Of a stretch of DNA of 64,000 bases, positions 63,801 to 64,000 are shown in pieces. Where the stretch lies: positions 129,001 to 193,000 of the forward strand of contig NC_020172.2 in the NCBI RefSeq assembly GCF_000224145.3, written 5' to 3'. The notes beneath the pieces were generated by a model. It saw nothing but the letters and a program-made list of their open reading frames with translations, ran no database searches and was not told where the DNA came from. This DNA comes from Ciona intestinalis. Its lineage: Eukaryota > Chordata > Ascidiacea > Phlebobranchia > Cionidae. The first letter of the stretch is position 1, and every line of letters starts with the position of its first letter. The position numbers and the translations under genes are program-made.

Positions 63801-64000
63801 CCATCACTTGTAGATGATGATCCACTTTTCTCAACATACGAAGTGGATTGTTCATCACTTGATGCAACTTGGTGTGTTCCCAGTTCATCAGCATCTTTTA
63901 CTTCATCACTTACACTGGGTTTGGATTTGTGTTTCCTTGACAACGAAAAACCTTTTGACTTTTGACCAACAGCATCACCATCATGTTTGTTTTTGTTTGA
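60805..64000 (-). CDS. BIN1: Amphiphysin/BIN1 family, central and SH3 parts (5' end outside window)
   Basis: Six exons in phase: beyond 64000 to 62812, 62756-62668, 62103-62016, 61732-61677, 61318-61217, 60906-60805 (TGA). The last two encode an SH3 domain ([41 protein letters not shown]) with the amphiphysin/BIN1-specific DEQDEGW and the PPHFLYK lead-in seen in BIN1 as PPGFMYK. These proteins bend membranes with an N-terminal BAR domain (not in this window) and recruit dynamin through the SH3. The large exon is Asp/His/Ser-rich and carries the 9-residue repeat listed separately. No clathrin or AP2 box is evident in the visible part. AMPH and BIN1 are one gene in most invertebrates, so the symbol is approximate. 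Confidence 0.9.
63071..63340 (-). repeat. 27-bp tandem repeat coding SHDHKIDAT
   Basis: Ten consecutive 27-bp units in frame inside amphiphysin, with two diverged units to the left (63017-63070) and one or two to the right. Each codes SHD(H/R)KIDAT. Seven middle units alternate GATCATG and GATCGTG in strict order, giving a 54-bp higher period. Degenerate forms (HDHSHD, HVHVDD, SHDHKDD) surround it. Confidence 0.95.

Overview
The window looks like genomic DNA of a tunicate, most likely Ciona. It is AT-rich and has compact multi-exon genes with GT-AG introns of about 50 to 1,100 bases. Its proteins are close to vertebrate families, and it is full of short inverted-repeat elements and a tRNA-derived SINE. 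Species is inferred from these traits, not from a search. Most coding sequence lies in short exons, so I rebuilt genes by joining splice sites in phase.

Layout: (1) 1626-20993, + strand, the C-terminal half (about 2,158 residues) of VPS13D, with UBA, VAB/adaptor, ricin-like and C-terminal lipid-transfer-associated regions; an upstream exon may lie near 774-881. (2) 21268-24992, - strand, a complete beta-1,4-galactosyltransferase in seven exons, convergent with VPS13D. (3) 26257-28296, - strand, a claudin/PMP22-like four-helix membrane protein with a long charged N-terminal tail. (4) 28.3-38.2 kb, a gene-poor block of DNA transposon remnants: a 1.16-kb TA-flanked element, a 430-bp foldback element with a 9-bp target duplication, small hairpin MITEs, and two promoter-like clusters without a recognised gene. 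(5) 38240-39814, +, CENPM. (6) 41228-43362, +, SLC35E3. (7) 46192-55543, +, a SEC24A/B-type COPII coat gene in 22 exons. (8) 56376-56699, -, a small secreted six-cysteine protein. (9) 57789-59570, -, a kringle-domain protein. (10) 60805 to the right edge, -, the 3' part of an amphiphysin/BIN1 gene whose central region has a striking His/Asp-rich 9-residue repeat.

Functionally this is a set of ordinary housekeeping genes (lipid transfer, ER export, Golgi sugar transfer, nucleotide-sugar transport, kinetochore, endocytosis). There is no operon or gene system tying them together. The most unusual items are the His/Asp repeat in amphiphysin, the kringle protein without a visible signal peptide, the small secreted precursor with a GKR site, and a dense family of inverted-repeat elements sharing GGTGGGG...CCCCACC ends, one of which sits in each of four of the six galactosyltransferase introns. 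No viral or LTR element could be supported.
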